Shown here one piece after another: positions 16,248 to 25,162 of a DNA stretch of 34,285 bases. The notes under the pieces are model-generated. The model saw only the letters and a program-made list of their open reading frames with translations, made no database searches and was not told the origin of the DNA. The position numbers were made by a program, and so were the translations under genes. Position 1 is the first letter of the stretch. Each line of letters begins with the position of its first letter. Source of the stretch: Bacteroidales bacterium (GTDB taxonomy: Bacteria; Bacteroidota; Bacteroidia; Bacteroidales; UBA12077); the NCBI GenBank assembly GCA_030637515.1, contig DAOWGM010000011.1, positions 1 through 34,285 on the forward strand. The letters are read 5' to 3'.

Positions 16248-16282
16248 AAAGAGCTATGAAAATGTAAATTTCATAACTCTTT
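16248..16282 (-). terminator. hairpin terminator after the FtsX-type permease gene
   Basis: AAAGAG-C-TATGAAA (16248-16261), 7-nt loop, TTTCATA-A-CTCTTT (16269-16282): 13 paired positions with one C/A mismatch. It lies 61 bp past the permease stop (minus strand), with a partly T-rich 3' side (TTTAATTATTTG). Confidence 0.65.
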
Positions 16283-16342
16283 ATACATTATCTTTTAAGA
16301 AAAGTTTTATTAATTTAATAATTTATTTAACAAATTTGAACT

Positions 16343-18736
16343 CTATTCATAACGCAGTGAATCAGCAGGATTTGTATTTGCAGCTTTGAATGTTTGTGAT
16401 GCTATTGTTAACATTCCAAAACTAATTATTATAAAAATTCCTGTGAAAATAATTCCAAACCCGAATGGAGTGTGATCCGAAACATATTGTAACCACATAT
16501 TATTAATAAAGTATGCTAAAGGTCCAGCAATAATAGCCGCTATAATAAATAATTTGATATAAGTTTTTGAGATCAAATACATGATGTTTTTGGATTCTGC
16601 ACCATATACTTTTCTAATACCAATTTCCTTAATCCTTGTTTGTGTACTGTATGTTGCCATTCCCAGTAATCCCAAGCATGCAATAACTATTGCTAATATT
16701 GATGTAAATCCAACAGTATAAGTTATATCCTCAAAATATGAATAATAGTCTTTAATTTCTTCATCTAAGAAATTACCTCTAAATTCATTGTATTTATCAA
16801 TTTTTTCCCACTCGTTTTCTAATTTTGATATTAGTGAAGGACTATTACCTGCCTCAATGCGAAGTACTGCAACTCTAATATTTTTTGGTAAATATCTTAA
16901 TACTAAAGGTCGTTCTGGTAGAAACATTGCCACATACGTATAATCTTTAACAACACCAATAACTTCGACAAGACTTGAGTCACCAACTATTATGTTTTTA
17001 CCAATCGCATTTTGAGGGGTTTTAAAATGTAAAGCTTTTACAGCTCTTTCATCAATGATAATAAAACTTTCAGTTTCGGAACTCAAGTTGTCAGGAAAAT
17101 TGTGTCCGGCAATAAGCTCTAATCCCATTACATCAATATAGTTTTCGTCTACTTCAAATTGGTGAATATCCATTTTTTCGTCTTCTATTTGTAATCTTAC
17201 TTCAACACCATCTAAATAACCAACTCCAGCGACATGTCCTACTCCGGCAATATTCGACACCTCTGGAAATTGGCTGTAATAGTTTTTCACTTTATTAAAA
17301 TCATTGTTCTGTAATCTGATATTGTAAACTAAATCGCGATCAAAGCCCATATTTGCATTAACCATGTAATTCATCTGACGATAAATTAATATTATTGAAA
17401 TAATAAAGATCATGGAGAACACAAATTGAGTAACAAGAAGAATTTTACGTAAAGTAATCTTACTTAACAATTTAATATTTGAAACGCCTTTTAAAACTTT
17501 TATTGGACTAAAGGCAGATATGTATACTGCTGGTAATATACCTGATAAGAATCCGGTAAGTAGAGCAAAAATGAAAAACCATAAATAAACTGTAAAATCC
17601 TGTGCAGGGTTTAAATCAAGTAGCGACATCATTTTCATACCAGAAAAACCAGGTAAGATAAATTGTAAAAGAACTATAGCAAATAGTAAAGCGAAAATAG
17701 CAATTAAAATTGCTTCTGTAAGGAATTGAAAAATAATTAATCTTCGATTAGCACCAAGAGTTTTTCTAACACCTACTTCTTTTGCTCTGAGTAATGCCCG
17801 GGCCATTGATAAACTGGTGAAATTAAATGCTGCTGAGATTATTATTACCAAAGCAAGACCTCCAAAGAAAAGAATAAAGACTTTTGGCATAAACAAGCCT
17901 ATTTCGTTTCCAATGAATGCTCCAGGTACAATTTTATTGAAAGGCTTTAAATAAAAACTATGATTTACGTCTTCAATGTCTGCATATTTTTCAACACTTA
18001 TTTCGTCAAGAGCTTTTTGAATTTTATTTAGATCTATATTTTTATTCACTAATATGTAAATGTAGTTTGTCCACGAATTCTCCCAATTATCGGTAATTTC
18101 TCTTATTTTTTTGCTTTTTTCCAGCAGTTCAATTGTACTTGATGAAGCCAATGCGGTAAACTGAAATTGGGATTTGTTGGCAGGTTTTTTAATAATACCC
18201 GTAACTTTGAATTCCCCCAAACTATCCACTGAAAGAAATTTACCTATTGGATTTTCTTCGCCAAAGAATTTTTTAGCAGTTTCTTCATCTAACAGAATTG
18301 AAAATGGTTCTTTTAATACATCCTGATACGAATTATTTTCTAACTCAAAATCGAATAAATTAAAGAAAGATTCATTAGCATAAAATCCATTTATTGGTAA
18401 ACGGGTTTCATTATAGAGGCCATTGCCATTCAGCCTATTACACAAAACCACCGCATCTTCCACAAGATCGTAATTTGTAATAAGCTCATTGTAAAGAGGA
18501 TATACTGTTGTAGCACTTTTGTTTAGGGCATATGAACTTTCATTATCGATACTTTCAATTCTATATATTCTGTCCTTCTTTGTTATAAAATCGTCGTATT
18601 TAAACTGATCTAAAATAATTACAATAATCAGCATGCAAACAGACATGCTTAATGCTAATCCAAAAATATTTATAAATGAAAAACCTTTATGACGTAATAT
18701 ATTCCTAAAAGCGGTTAATAAATAATTTCTAATCAT
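16343..18736 (-). CDS. FtsX/MacB-type ABC transporter permease, no ATPase nearby
   Basis: A 797-residue inner-membrane protein with the four-helix, two-repeat FtsX layout of Bacteroidota 'ABC transporter permease' proteins. The N-terminal helix (about 18-43) follows the family start FRNILRHKGFSFINIFGLALS and precedes a MacB-like periplasmic domain. A first FtsX core (about 285-395) includes RAKEVGVRKTLGANRRLIIFQF. A further helix (about 430-450) precedes a second periplasmic domain. The last FtsX core (about 675-790) carries RIKEIGIRKVYGAESKNI and ends ANPADSLRYE-like (NTNPADSLRYE). It probably couples an ATPase to export or mechanotransmission, but no ATPase gene is adjacent. The TPR histidine kinase gene lies upstream in the same direction, separated by 202 bp and a hairpin. 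Confidence 0.88.
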   Translation of the reverse strand: MIRNYLLTAFRNILRHKGFSFINIFGLALSMSVCMLIIVIILDQFKYDDFITKKDRIYRIESIDNESSYALNKSATTVYPLYNELITNYDLVEDAVVLCNRLNGNGLYNETRLPINGFYANESFFNLFDFELENNSYQDVLKEPFSILLDEETAKKFFGEENPIGKFLSVDSLGEFKVTGIIKKPANKSQFQFTALASSSTIELLEKSKKIREITDNWENSWTNYIYILVNKNIDLNKIQKALDEISVEKYADIEDVNHSFYLKPFNKIVPGAFIGNEIGLFMPKVFILFFGGLALVIIISAAFNFTSLSMARALLRAKEVGVRKTLGANRRLIIFQFLTEAILIAIFALLFAIVLLQFILPGFSGMKMMSLLDLNPAQDFTVYLWFFIFALLTGFLSGILPAVYISAFSPIKVLKGVSNIKLLSKITLRKILLVTQFVFSMIFIISIILIYRQMNYMVNANMGFDRDLVYNIRLQNNDFNKVKNYYSQFPEVSNIAGVGHVAGVGYLDGVEVRLQIEDEKMDIHQFEVDENYIDVMGLELIAGHNFPDNLSSETESFIIIDERAVKALHFKTPQNAIGKNIIVGDSSLVEVIGVVKDYTYVAMFLPERPLVLRYLPKNIRVAVLRIEAGNSPSLISKLENEWEKIDKYNEFRGNFLDEEIKDYYSYFEDITYTVGFTSILAIVIACLGLLGMATYSTQTRIKEIGIRKVYGAESKNIMYLISKTYIKLFIIAAIIAGPLAYFINNMWLQYVSDHTPFGFGIIFTGIFIIISFGMLTIASQTFKAANTNPADSLRYE

Positions 18737-18810
18737 GACTTTCCTGTATTTGTGGTTCCCTTAATTCTGACGCATGAATTATATATTTGGTTACATGCAT
18801 TATTAAAAAG

Positions 18811-18831
18811 ACTTTTCAAAAAATGAAAAGT
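18811..18831 (-). terminator. probable terminator after TPR histidine kinase gene
   Basis: ACTTTTC (18811-18817), A/T loop, GAAAAGT (18825-18831) form a 7-bp perfect stem; reading leftward it is followed by CTTTTTAAT. It lies 108 bp past the kinase stop and upstream of the permease, suggesting separate transcripts. Confidence 0.45.
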
Positions 18832-18938
18832 TGGAATTATAGGGTGAAATTAAAAATGATAAATGGAAATATCTACAATAATGTAATGAATTGAAGATTC
18901 AACGTAATGAACCTAAAATATTTTATTTAAAAATAGAT

Positions 18939-20909
18939 TTAAGTAACTGCCGGAACAGTAAAATAAAAAACAGAACCTTTCCCGATTTCACTTTCTACCC
19001 AAATTTCACCTTTGTTTTTATGAACAAATTCTTTGCAGAAAAAAAGCCCGAGGCCATTTCCTTTTTCTCCTTTTGTACCTATACTTTTGTCTTCTTCAAT
19101 GCTAAATATGGTTTTTAATTTTTTATGATCTATTCCAACTCCAGTATCAGAAACTTGTATCTCAATCTGCTTTTTAAAGATCTTAGTACTTATGGTAATT
19201 ATACCATTTGGGAGTGTAAATTTTATTGCATTGTTAATTAAGTTTCTAAGTACTGTATTTAATATATTTTTATCGCAGTATACTTGAGTATCTTTCGGAA
19301 TATTATTGATTAGTTCTATTTTTTTGAAATTGGCAATAGGTGAGTAAATATCAAAAATCGCATAAGTAATATCATATAAATCGTAATTTTTAGGATTATA
19401 TGGAATGTCATCATTTTGACTTAAGGTCCAGTTGATTAAATTATCAATTAAAGATAAAACCCTAGTAACAGATTGCTCATCTTTTTCACTTAATCGAATT
19501 GCAGCTTCATAATCCTTTTCTTTTATTAATTCTGGGATTAATTGCATAGTATTACTAATTGAAATTAATGGGCTCCTGAAATCATGTGATATTATTTTAA
19601 ACATCTTGTCTCGATTCTCATTGGATTTTCTTAAAAAACGATTGTTTTTAACTTTTTGGAATAAAGTGTAAGCTATAAATATAATCAAGGCACATGATAA
19701 AATAAATGCAGCGATAAAATAGTTCTTTACACTTCGCTGTTTTGATAAAAGGGCTTCGTGCTCTACACTTTTTATTTTTTGTTCTAACTTATATTCGTAA
19801 TCCTTTTCTTGTATTACAAGTTTTTTTACATTTTCCTTTTTCTTTAATTCTTCATTTAACGATTGATATAGCGATATATAATTCAGGGCATTTTTGTTAT
19901 TTCCCAAACCAAGATACGCCTTATATAATGTAAAATAGTTAAATGTTACATAATTCTTATCTTCGTTTTTTGATGCAATATCCAATGAAATTTCTGCATA
20001 TTTAACTGCTTCTTTATATTGATTTTTTAATAAAAAATGATTTCCTAATAAAAAATAGGAGTATCCAAGCTGTCTTTCGTTACCATAATCTTTTATCAAA
20101 TCTATTCCCTTGTTGTGATATTTGAATGCACTATCAAATAGTTCTTGTGCATCAAAAATCTCAGCAAATAGCTGGTATGTGCTACCTAATATGTAGTTAT
20201 TTTGGATTTTAGAATTTAATTTTAAACTTAAATTTGAATATTTGATTGCAGAATCGATTTTTCCAATTTTCAAACTATGAAATCCAATATTAAAAAGAGA
20301 ATATCCTATTGAAAAAGTATCTTTTATTTCGGTTCTTACACGAAGGGCATTACGATCATATTCAAGTGCTTTTTCATAATCATTTAAATTGGCATATATT
20401 GCGCCAATATTATTGTAAATCATTCCCTTCCATTTTAAATTCATTGTTTCTTCACTTATTGATAGGCATTTAAAATACTTATCAATTGCTTCTTCGTAAT
20501 TTCCTTTAAACATTTGAATTGTTGCTATTCGAAAATAGCATTTCATAATACCTTCCTTATTTTTTGTTTGATTAAAAATTATAAGAGCAGAATCACATAA
20601 ATTCAATGAATTATCATAATTTCCTTTTAACCAGTAGTAGGTTGCTGAATTATAGACGCTTGTTGCCAATCCATTTTTATAATTGATTTTTTTTGAGATA
20701 GATTTGGCTTCTTCGATGTATTTTCTGGTTTTTTCAAGATCAATATTTTGATATAAAAAAGCAATTTCATTTAAAATATTAACTCTTGTGGAATCTTTAA
20801 GCTGGTGTATTTCTAATTTGTTTAATAAACTGTCAACCTTTTTAGTTTGAGCAAAGATTATATTATAAGAAAAGGAAATAACAAACAATATGTAAACAAG
20901 TTTCCTCAT
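18939..20909 (-). CDS. TPR-containing membrane sensor histidine kinase
   Basis: A 656-residue kinase. A signal peptide (1-21, ending IIFAQ) leads into a periplasmic array of about 7-8 TPR-like helical pairs (about 40-350; repeated A..Y...G.Y..A..Y patterns such as GNYEEAIDKYFKCLSI). A coiled coil (350-393) and one membrane helix (about 397-418) follow. The HisKA domain has H-box SHDFRSPL (His442). The HATPase_c domain has VLRNLINNAIKFT, DTGVGIDHKK and GNGLGL. It should sense a periplasmic protein or peptide and autophosphorylate; no response regulator is adjacent. It shares layout with the kinase at the left edge. A perfect 8-bp dyad lies 14 bp upstream of the start. Confidence 0.93.
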   Translation of the reverse strand: MRKLVYILFVISFSYNIIFAQTKKVDSLLNKLEIHQLKDSTRVNILNEIAFLYQNIDLEKTRKYIEEAKSISKKINYKNGLATSVYNSATYYWLKGNYDNSLNLCDSALIIFNQTKNKEGIMKCYFRIATIQMFKGNYEEAIDKYFKCLSISEETMNLKWKGMIYNNIGAIYANLNDYEKALEYDRNALRVRTEIKDTFSIGYSLFNIGFHSLKIGKIDSAIKYSNLSLKLNSKIQNNYILGSTYQLFAEIFDAQELFDSAFKYHNKGIDLIKDYGNERQLGYSYFLLGNHFLLKNQYKEAVKYAEISLDIASKNEDKNYVTFNYFTLYKAYLGLGNNKNALNYISLYQSLNEELKKKENVKKLVIQEKDYEYKLEQKIKSVEHEALLSKQRSVKNYFIAAFILSCALIIFIAYTLFQKVKNNRFLRKSNENRDKMFKIISHDFRSPLISISNTMQLIPELIKEKDYEAAIRLSEKDEQSVTRVLSLIDNLINWTLSQNDDIPYNPKNYDLYDITYAIFDIYSPIANFKKIELINNIPKDTQVYCDKNILNTVLRNLINNAIKFTLPNGIITISTKIFKKQIEIQVSDTGVGIDHKKLKTIFSIEEDKSIGTKGEKGNGLGLFFCKEFVHKNKGEIWVESEIGKGSVFYFTVPAVT

Positions 20910-20922
20910 AGTAATAAATGAT

Positions 20923-20944
20923 AGTAAATTATGTTCAATTTACT
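20923..20944. promoter_or_regulatory. perfect inverted repeat just upstream of TPR histidine kinase
   Basis: AGTAAATT (20923-20930), 6-nt spacer, AATTTACT (20937-20944): an 8-bp perfect dyad located 14-35 bp before the kinase ATG (minus strand). It may be an operator or a 5'-leader hairpin. Confidence 0.4.
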
Positions 20945-20961
20945 GAAATTGAAAAGGAAAG

Positions 20962-20989
20962 CAAATTAAATAGGTGGGATTTTGACCAA
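20962..20989 (-). promoter_or_regulatory. weak candidate promoter of TPR histidine kinase
   Basis: On the minus strand TTG (20989-20987), 18 bp, TAATTTG (20968-20962), one base short of TAnnTTTG. The predicted start would place the 20923-20944 dyad at the very beginning of the transcript. Confidence 0.3.
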
Positions 20990-21011
20990 TGTGATTTGAC
21001 AGAAATTGAAA

Positions 21012-21419
21012 TTACCAGTATTTTTCTATTTCCATTCCTGGTGAATTATTTGCTCGGTTTTTGAATCCAAGCTTTTCGTAAAAACCTGCTTTATCTGCTG
21101 CTGAGAATAGCTGAATATCCCGGATTTTATGTTTTTTACATTTAGCAATTAATTTATCCATGACATCTTTTCCGACTCCTTCGCCTTGTCTCTCTGGATG
21201 AATAATTACATCGAGAATCAGAGCATGAACTACACCATCGCAAATTATTCTTCCAAATCCAACTAATTGTTCATTGTCAATAATTGAAATACAATACCAA
21301 GAATTTTTTAATGCAATATAATATTCATCTTTATTAAGCTCATATTTTGCGTTCCATCCGGTAGTTTCGAATAGTTCAAAGAATTGCTCAGCTGTTGGAA
21401 GTTTTTCAGTGTATATCAT
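21012..21419 (-). CDS. GNAT-family N-acetyltransferase
   Basis: A 135-residue acetyltransferase close to the minimal GNAT length. The acetyl-CoA pyrophosphate loop is RQGEGVG (about 76-82, the R/Q-x-x-G-x-G/A motif A), preceded by the strand ALILDVIIHP and followed by a helix (KDVMDKLIAKCKKH). The C-terminal strand and helix contain AADKAGFYEKLGF, the common motif B 'FYxKxGF'. It transfers acetyl from acetyl-CoA to an amine; the substrate is unknown. It sits between the TSUP permease (65 bp, containing a REP-like palindrome) and the histidine kinase (102 bp), all on the minus strand. Confidence 0.9.
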   Translation of the reverse strand: MIYTEKLPTAEQFFELFETTGWNAKYELNKDEYYIALKNSWYCISIIDNEQLVGFGRIICDGVVHALILDVIIHPERQGEGVGKDVMDKLIAKCKKHKIRDIQLFSAADKAGFYEKLGFKNRANNSPGMEIEKYW

Positions 21420-21440
21420 ATGTTAAATTTAAAAATAATT

Positions 21441-21467
21441 GTCATTCCGGGCTTGACCCGGAATCTC
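21441..21467. repeat. REP-like palindromic element (GTCATTCCGGG...CCCGGAATCTC type)
   Basis: ATTCCGGG (21444-21451), loop CTTGA, CCCGGAAT (21457-21464): an 8-bp G+C-rich perfect stem in otherwise very AT-rich DNA, flanked by GTC and CTC. This core is very like small palindromic repeats seen scattered in many bacterial genomes. It is the only copy in the window and sits between two coding regions. Confidence 0.75.
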
Positions 21468-21484
21468 ATTTTTCACGAAAAATA

Positions 21485-22222
21485 TCATAAAATATTTTTA
21501 ATAGAACTGAAAATTAACATTATTCCTAAAATAACAAGTATAAAATAAATATATTTATGAAAACGCTCTACAGGGATTTTCTTATTTATTCTTGCTCCTA
21601 AAACAATAGCAAATATTACAATAGGTATGCAATATGCAAAATATGTAAGAACTTCACCCGTAAAATTTCCGGCAATTCCATGTCCTGCAATTACCATTAT
21701 TCCTGTTGTAAAAAAATAACCCTGAAGAGTTGCCCGAAAATTCTGTGGGTTCCATTTCTTCAATGAGCTATAAATAACTATTGGGGGACCATTCGTATTG
21801 TATGCGCCGCCAAGAATACCGGCAATAAATCCAAATATCCAAGCGTATTTTTCACCTTTTAACTGATGAAGCTTTGGCTTAAGAATACTATATATTGCAA
21901 AAAGTAGAACAATAATCCCCAGAACAAGTTTTATTACATTCTCATTAATATCATCTAAATACCAAAGACCGATAGGAATACCAGTTAGTGATGCAAGGAT
22001 TAAACGCCAAGCACTTTTAAACTCAACTTTCTTCCAATTTTTAACAAGGATAGATATTGCTATAAAAAAAGCAATTAGTGCTATTAATGGTGTAGCAATT
22101 TTAATATCAATGAAAAATGCAAGTAAAGGCATGGCAATTAAAGCATCGCCGAAACCAAATGTTGAGCGTGTTAATGCCGATATAAAAATGATAGTTAGAA
22201 TAATTATAAAATTAATATCCAT
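21485..22222 (-). CDS. TSUP (TauE/SafE) family membrane permease
   Basis: A 245-residue inner-membrane protein with about 8 hydrophobic helices in two halves. The first half begins with the family signature TRSTFGFGDALIAMPLLAFF (about 18-37). The second has the matching GxLGGAYNTNGPPIVIYSSLKKW (about 137-158), both typical of TauE/SafE proteins that export sulfite, sulfoacetate or other anions. The substrate is unknown; no sulfur-metabolism genes are adjacent. It is followed by the GNAT gene after a REP-like element. The ATG start places the first helix at residues 3-20. Confidence 0.9.
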   Translation of the reverse strand: MDINFIIILTIIFISALTRSTFGFGDALIAMPLLAFFIDIKIATPLIALIAFFIAISILVKNWKKVEFKSAWRLILASLTGIPIGLWYLDDINENVIKLVLGIIVLLFAIYSILKPKLHQLKGEKYAWIFGFIAGILGGAYNTNGPPIVIYSSLKKWNPQNFRATLQGYFFTTGIMVIAGHGIAGNFTGEVLTYFAYCIPIVIFAIVLGARINKKIPVERFHKYIYFILVILGIMLIFSSIKNIL

Positions 22223-22282
22223 GACATTTAATCAAATAAAGTTTCTGGGATGAAGATAAAAAAAATTAACAAATGGAATAAA

Positions 22283-22315
22283 AAAACCCGGATTTGATTT
22301 TCAAATTCGGGTTTT
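22283..22315 (-). terminator. intrinsic terminator after small lipoprotein gene
   Basis: AAAACCCG (22283-22290) and CGGGTTTT (22308-22315) pair, with an inner ATTTG/CAAAT extension around a single bulge on each side. The leftward 3' end is a T run. It lies 26 bp past the stop of the lipoprotein gene at 22341 and also has T-rich sequence rightward. Confidence 0.85.
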
Positions 22316-22340
22316 GGTTTTTGAATAAGCCTATATTGAG

Positions 22341-22721
22341 TTATAGCCAGTTATTATATTTTTTAAAGTCAATAAATACTTCGCTTTTTTTATTCTCATG
22401 AACAATTACTTTTCCTTTGATAGTTTTGGCTGGCTCGCCATTATAGGAATATACCTTTACTTCGTAGTTATGTACACCAGCTAAAAGCTGCTTTTCCAAT
22501 TTTTCCTTAAAAGAGTTTGGTGGATTTAATTCTGCTGGATTATTGCTAATTGATCCAGCTTTTTCCCCATCAATATATATATCAATCTCAAACGAGCTAT
22601 TCATTATTTGTTGGTTAGTTTTAAATGAAACTTCTCCAATTTGCTGATCAACCTGTTCTTCCATTTCACAACTAAGGAGTAATGTAATAATCATTATACC
22701 AATGAATTTTTCAGGCTTCAT
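22341..22721 (-). CDS. small lipoprotein of unknown function
   Basis: 126 residues with a signal sequence and lipobox LLLSC (Cys18). The mature part is a single predicted beta-rich domain: EIDIYIDGEKAGSISNNP, then a helix and GVHNYEVKVYSYNG, and a last strand KGKVIVHENKKSEVFIDF. The pattern resembles small PEGA-like or carboxypeptidase-regulatory folds, but no family is certain. Monocistronic, divergent from the aldehyde dehydrogenase unit and closed by a strong terminator. Likely anchored in the periplasm or outer membrane. Confidence 0.75.
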   Translation of the reverse strand: MKPEKFIGIMIITLLLSCEMEEQVDQQIGEVSFKTNQQIMNSSFEIDIYIDGEKAGSISNNPAELNPPNSFKEKLEKQLLAGVHNYEVKVYSYNGEPAKTIKGKVIVHENKKSEVFIDFKKYNNWL

Positions 22722-22828
22722 TTTTTTGCATTTTTTTGATTTATATTTATAAGATGATTTAACATGATAAAAAGTTGCTTTGTAAGGAATTGAACTTTTA
22801 TAACAAATAATTAATATCCTGATTAATA

Positions 22829-22936
22829 GTGATTAAAAATATCCAGGGTAAAGCATTTAAAAAGTTTATCGAGGCTAAAACGAATCTTTTAGTAATTAAA
22901 TTGCCGAATCAGGAAACAGTAAATAAAGTATTATGA
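22829..22936 (+). CDS. possible 35-codon ORF overlapping the aldehyde dehydrogenase start
   Basis: From a GTG at 22829 the frame reads VIKNIQGKAFKKFIEAK and on to ETVNKVL, ending in TGA at 22934-22936, which overlaps the next ATG as ATGA. An in-frame TGA lies at 22820. The composition looks protein-like and the ATGA junction is the usual form of translational coupling. No family recognised; it could also be a chance ORF or a relic. The remainder of the 211-bp gap upstream shows no clear promoter. Confidence 0.3.
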   Translation: MIKNIQGKAFKKFIEAKTNLLVIKLPNQETVNKVL

Positions 22937-24303
22937 AAACTCAGGAAATAATTAATCTACAACGTGAATATTTTTGTTCCAATAAAACAAAGTCTGTAAA
23001 ATTCAGGATAGAACAACTTAAAAGTTTCCGAAAAATATTAAAGGATAATGAATCTTTGCTTTTTGATGCAATCGATAAAGATTTTGGAAAATCGCAATAT
23101 GAAACATATATAACCGAACTCTCTTTGGTTTATCATGAAATAAATCTGGCAATTAAAAAAGTAAAGAAATGGTCACGATCAAAATATATAGTGACTAATC
23201 TGGCAAATTTCCCGGGCAAAAGCAGGGTAGTATCGGAGCCTCTAGGAAATACATTAGTAATAGGAGCTTGGAATTATCCATATCAGTTAACTTTAATTCC
23301 TGCAATTTCTGCACTTGCTGCAGGTAACACAATAGTTATTAAACCAAGCGAATTATCGAAGCATACTTCAGCTGCTATGGCAAAACTAATAAATGAAAAC
23401 TTCGATCACGGTTTGTTGTATGTACAAGAAGGTGGAGTTAAAGAAACTACTGAATTATTAGAACAACGATTTGATAAAATTTTCTTTACCGGAAGTACTG
23501 CTGTAGGAAGAATCGTAATGCAGGCTGCTGCAAATCATCTTACACCAATTACACTGGAATTGGGTGGTAAAAGTCCTGCATTTGTTTTGCCCGATGCTAA
23601 TTTAAAAATGACAGCAAAGCGTATTGCATGGGGAAAATTCCTGAACGCCGGACAAACTTGTGTTGCACCTGATTACGTGTTAGTTCATACTGATATTAAA
23701 GAGAAACTTTTAAAGGAATTGAAAAATCAGGTAAAAATTATTCATGGTAGTGATCCGAAGGGAAAAGAGACATATGTGCGAATAATTAATAAACGACATT
23801 TTGCAAGATTAAATGATTTAATTCATCGTGATAAGATTTATTGTGGCGGAGAAACAGACGAGGAAAACCTATATATAAGTCCAACAATTCTTGATAATAT
23901 TTCTTTTGACGATAAAGTAATGGAAGATGAGATTTTCGGACCAATTCTTCCGGTAATTGAATTTAATAATTTAGATGAAATTATTAATAAAGTAAGAACA
24001 AGACCAAATCCATTGGCATTATATGTATTTACAAAAACAAGTAAAATTAAAAAAAGACTTATACGTGAGGTTTCATTTGGAGGAGGAGCTATAAACGATA
24101 CTGTTTTGCATTTATCGAATTCCAGATTACCGTTCGGAGGAAAAGGATTTAGTGGTACAGGTAATTATCATGGTAAGGCAGGCTTTGAAACTTTTAGTCA
24201 CAAAAAAAGCATTTTGTATAAAGCTTTATGGTTTGAACCTTTTTTAAAATATGCACCTTATAATAAATTCAAGCTTAAACTTTTAAAGTGGATTATTGAA
24301 TAG
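22933..24303 (+). CDS. aldehyde dehydrogenase, ALDH3-like
   Basis: A 456-residue NAD(P)+-dependent aldehyde dehydrogenase, oxidising aldehydes to carboxylates. The length and absence of an extended N-terminus match class 3 (ALDH3/YwdH-like) enzymes. Catalytic Cys243 is in FLNAGQTCVAPDYVL, the general base Glu209 in ITLELGGKSP, Asn114 in GAWNYPYQ, and the cofactor loop FFTGSTAVGR (185-194). The tail ends SRLPFGGKGFSGTGNYHGK ... SILYKALW, typical of the class, with a short basic/hydrophobic end that may contact membrane. Fatty or aromatic aldehydes are plausible substrates. truA follows 3 bp downstream. Confidence 0.94.
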   Translation: MKTQEIINLQREYFCSNKTKSVKFRIEQLKSFRKILKDNESLLFDAIDKDFGKSQYETYITELSLVYHEINLAIKKVKKWSRSKYIVTNLANFPGKSRVVSEPLGNTLVIGAWNYPYQLTLIPAISALAAGNTIVIKPSELSKHTSAAMAKLINENFDHGLLYVQEGGVKETTELLEQRFDKIFFTGSTAVGRIVMQAAANHLTPITLELGGKSPAFVLPDANLKMTAKRIAWGKFLNAGQTCVAPDYVLVHTDIKEKLLKELKNQVKIIHGSDPKGKETYVRIINKRHFARLNDLIHRDKIYCGGETDEENLYISPTILDNISFDDKVMEDEIFGPILPVIEFNNLDEIINKVRTRPNPLALYVFTKTSKIKKRLIREVSFGGGAINDTVLHLSNSRLPFGGKGFSGTGNYHGKAGFETFSHKKSILYKALWFEPFLKYAPYNKFKLKLLKWIIE

Positions 24304-24306
24304 AAC

Positions 24307-25119
24307 ATGATCAGATACTTTTTTCATATTGTATATAATGGAGCTAACTACCGAGGTTGGCAAAGGCAAAGTAAGGTGATTACAATTCAGGAAGTTTTCG
24401 AAGATAGGTTAAAACAGGTTTTTAAGTATGATATTCCATGTTTAGGTTGTGGGAGAACTGATGCAGGTGTTCATGCAGCTCAATATTTTTTTCATATTGA
24501 TTTAAAAAGTGAAATAAAATCTGATCTTATTTTTATTTTAAATAAGGCGCTTCCAAAAGATATATCTGTATTGGATATAATAAAAATGGAAGGAGAACCT
24601 CATGCTCAATTTGATGCCACTGAACGAACATACGATTACTTTATTCACACAGCAAAGAATCCTTTTCTTGCTGATTTAAGTTCTTATTATTTATTAGAAG
24701 AGATTGATTTAAACGAAATAAAAAAGGCGCTATTAATAATTCCAAATTATACAGATTTCCGTGCTTTTTGTAAAACTCCAGACAGACACAGCAGTACAAT
24801 TTGCAATGTAAAATCGGTTAAGCTTTTTTACAATCAACAGAATAATCGATTACGTTTCCGGTTTACTTCAAGTAAATTTTTAAAAAGCATGATAAGAATA
24901 ATTGTATTCAAACTTCTTGAGATTGGAAAAGGCGAATTAAGCGTTTATGAATTTGAAAATCAGTTAAAGAGTAAAGAAACACCACGATATAATAATCTTG
25001 CATATCCTCAGGGATTATATCTTTCTAAAATTACCTACCCATTTATAGATATAGAACCTAAAGAAGAAATATTTGATATTTTGCAAAACAGAACAGATAA
25101 TTTTTGGCAGGAAATATAA
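24307..25119 (+). CDS. truA: tRNA pseudouridine(38-40) synthase TruA
   Basis: Isomerises U38-U40 in the anticodon stem of many tRNAs. At 270 residues it is normal length. The catalytic aspartate is Asp52 in the signature GCGRTDAGVHA, and the N-terminus RYFFHIVYNGANYRGWQRQ is typical. The second half has the family's FRAFCKTP and KFLKSMIRIIVFKLLEIG motif. It starts 3 bp after the aldehyde dehydrogenase stop, so it is co-transcribed. The larger ORF overlapping the 3' end in another frame belongs to the next gene's upstream region. Confidence 0.95.
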   Translation: MIRYFFHIVYNGANYRGWQRQSKVITIQEVFEDRLKQVFKYDIPCLGCGRTDAGVHAAQYFFHIDLKSEIKSDLIFILNKALPKDISVLDIIKMEGEPHAQFDATERTYDYFIHTAKNPFLADLSSYYLLEEIDLNEIKKALLIIPNYTDFRAFCKTPDRHSSTICNVKSVKLFYNQQNNRLRFRFTSSKFLKSMIRIIVFKLLEIGKGELSVYEFENQLKSKETPRYNNLAYPQGLYLSKITYPFIDIEPKEEIFDILQNRTDNFWQEI

Positions 25120-25162
25120 AAAGAGATATTTCAAATTACGATTATTCTTAATTAAAAATTGG

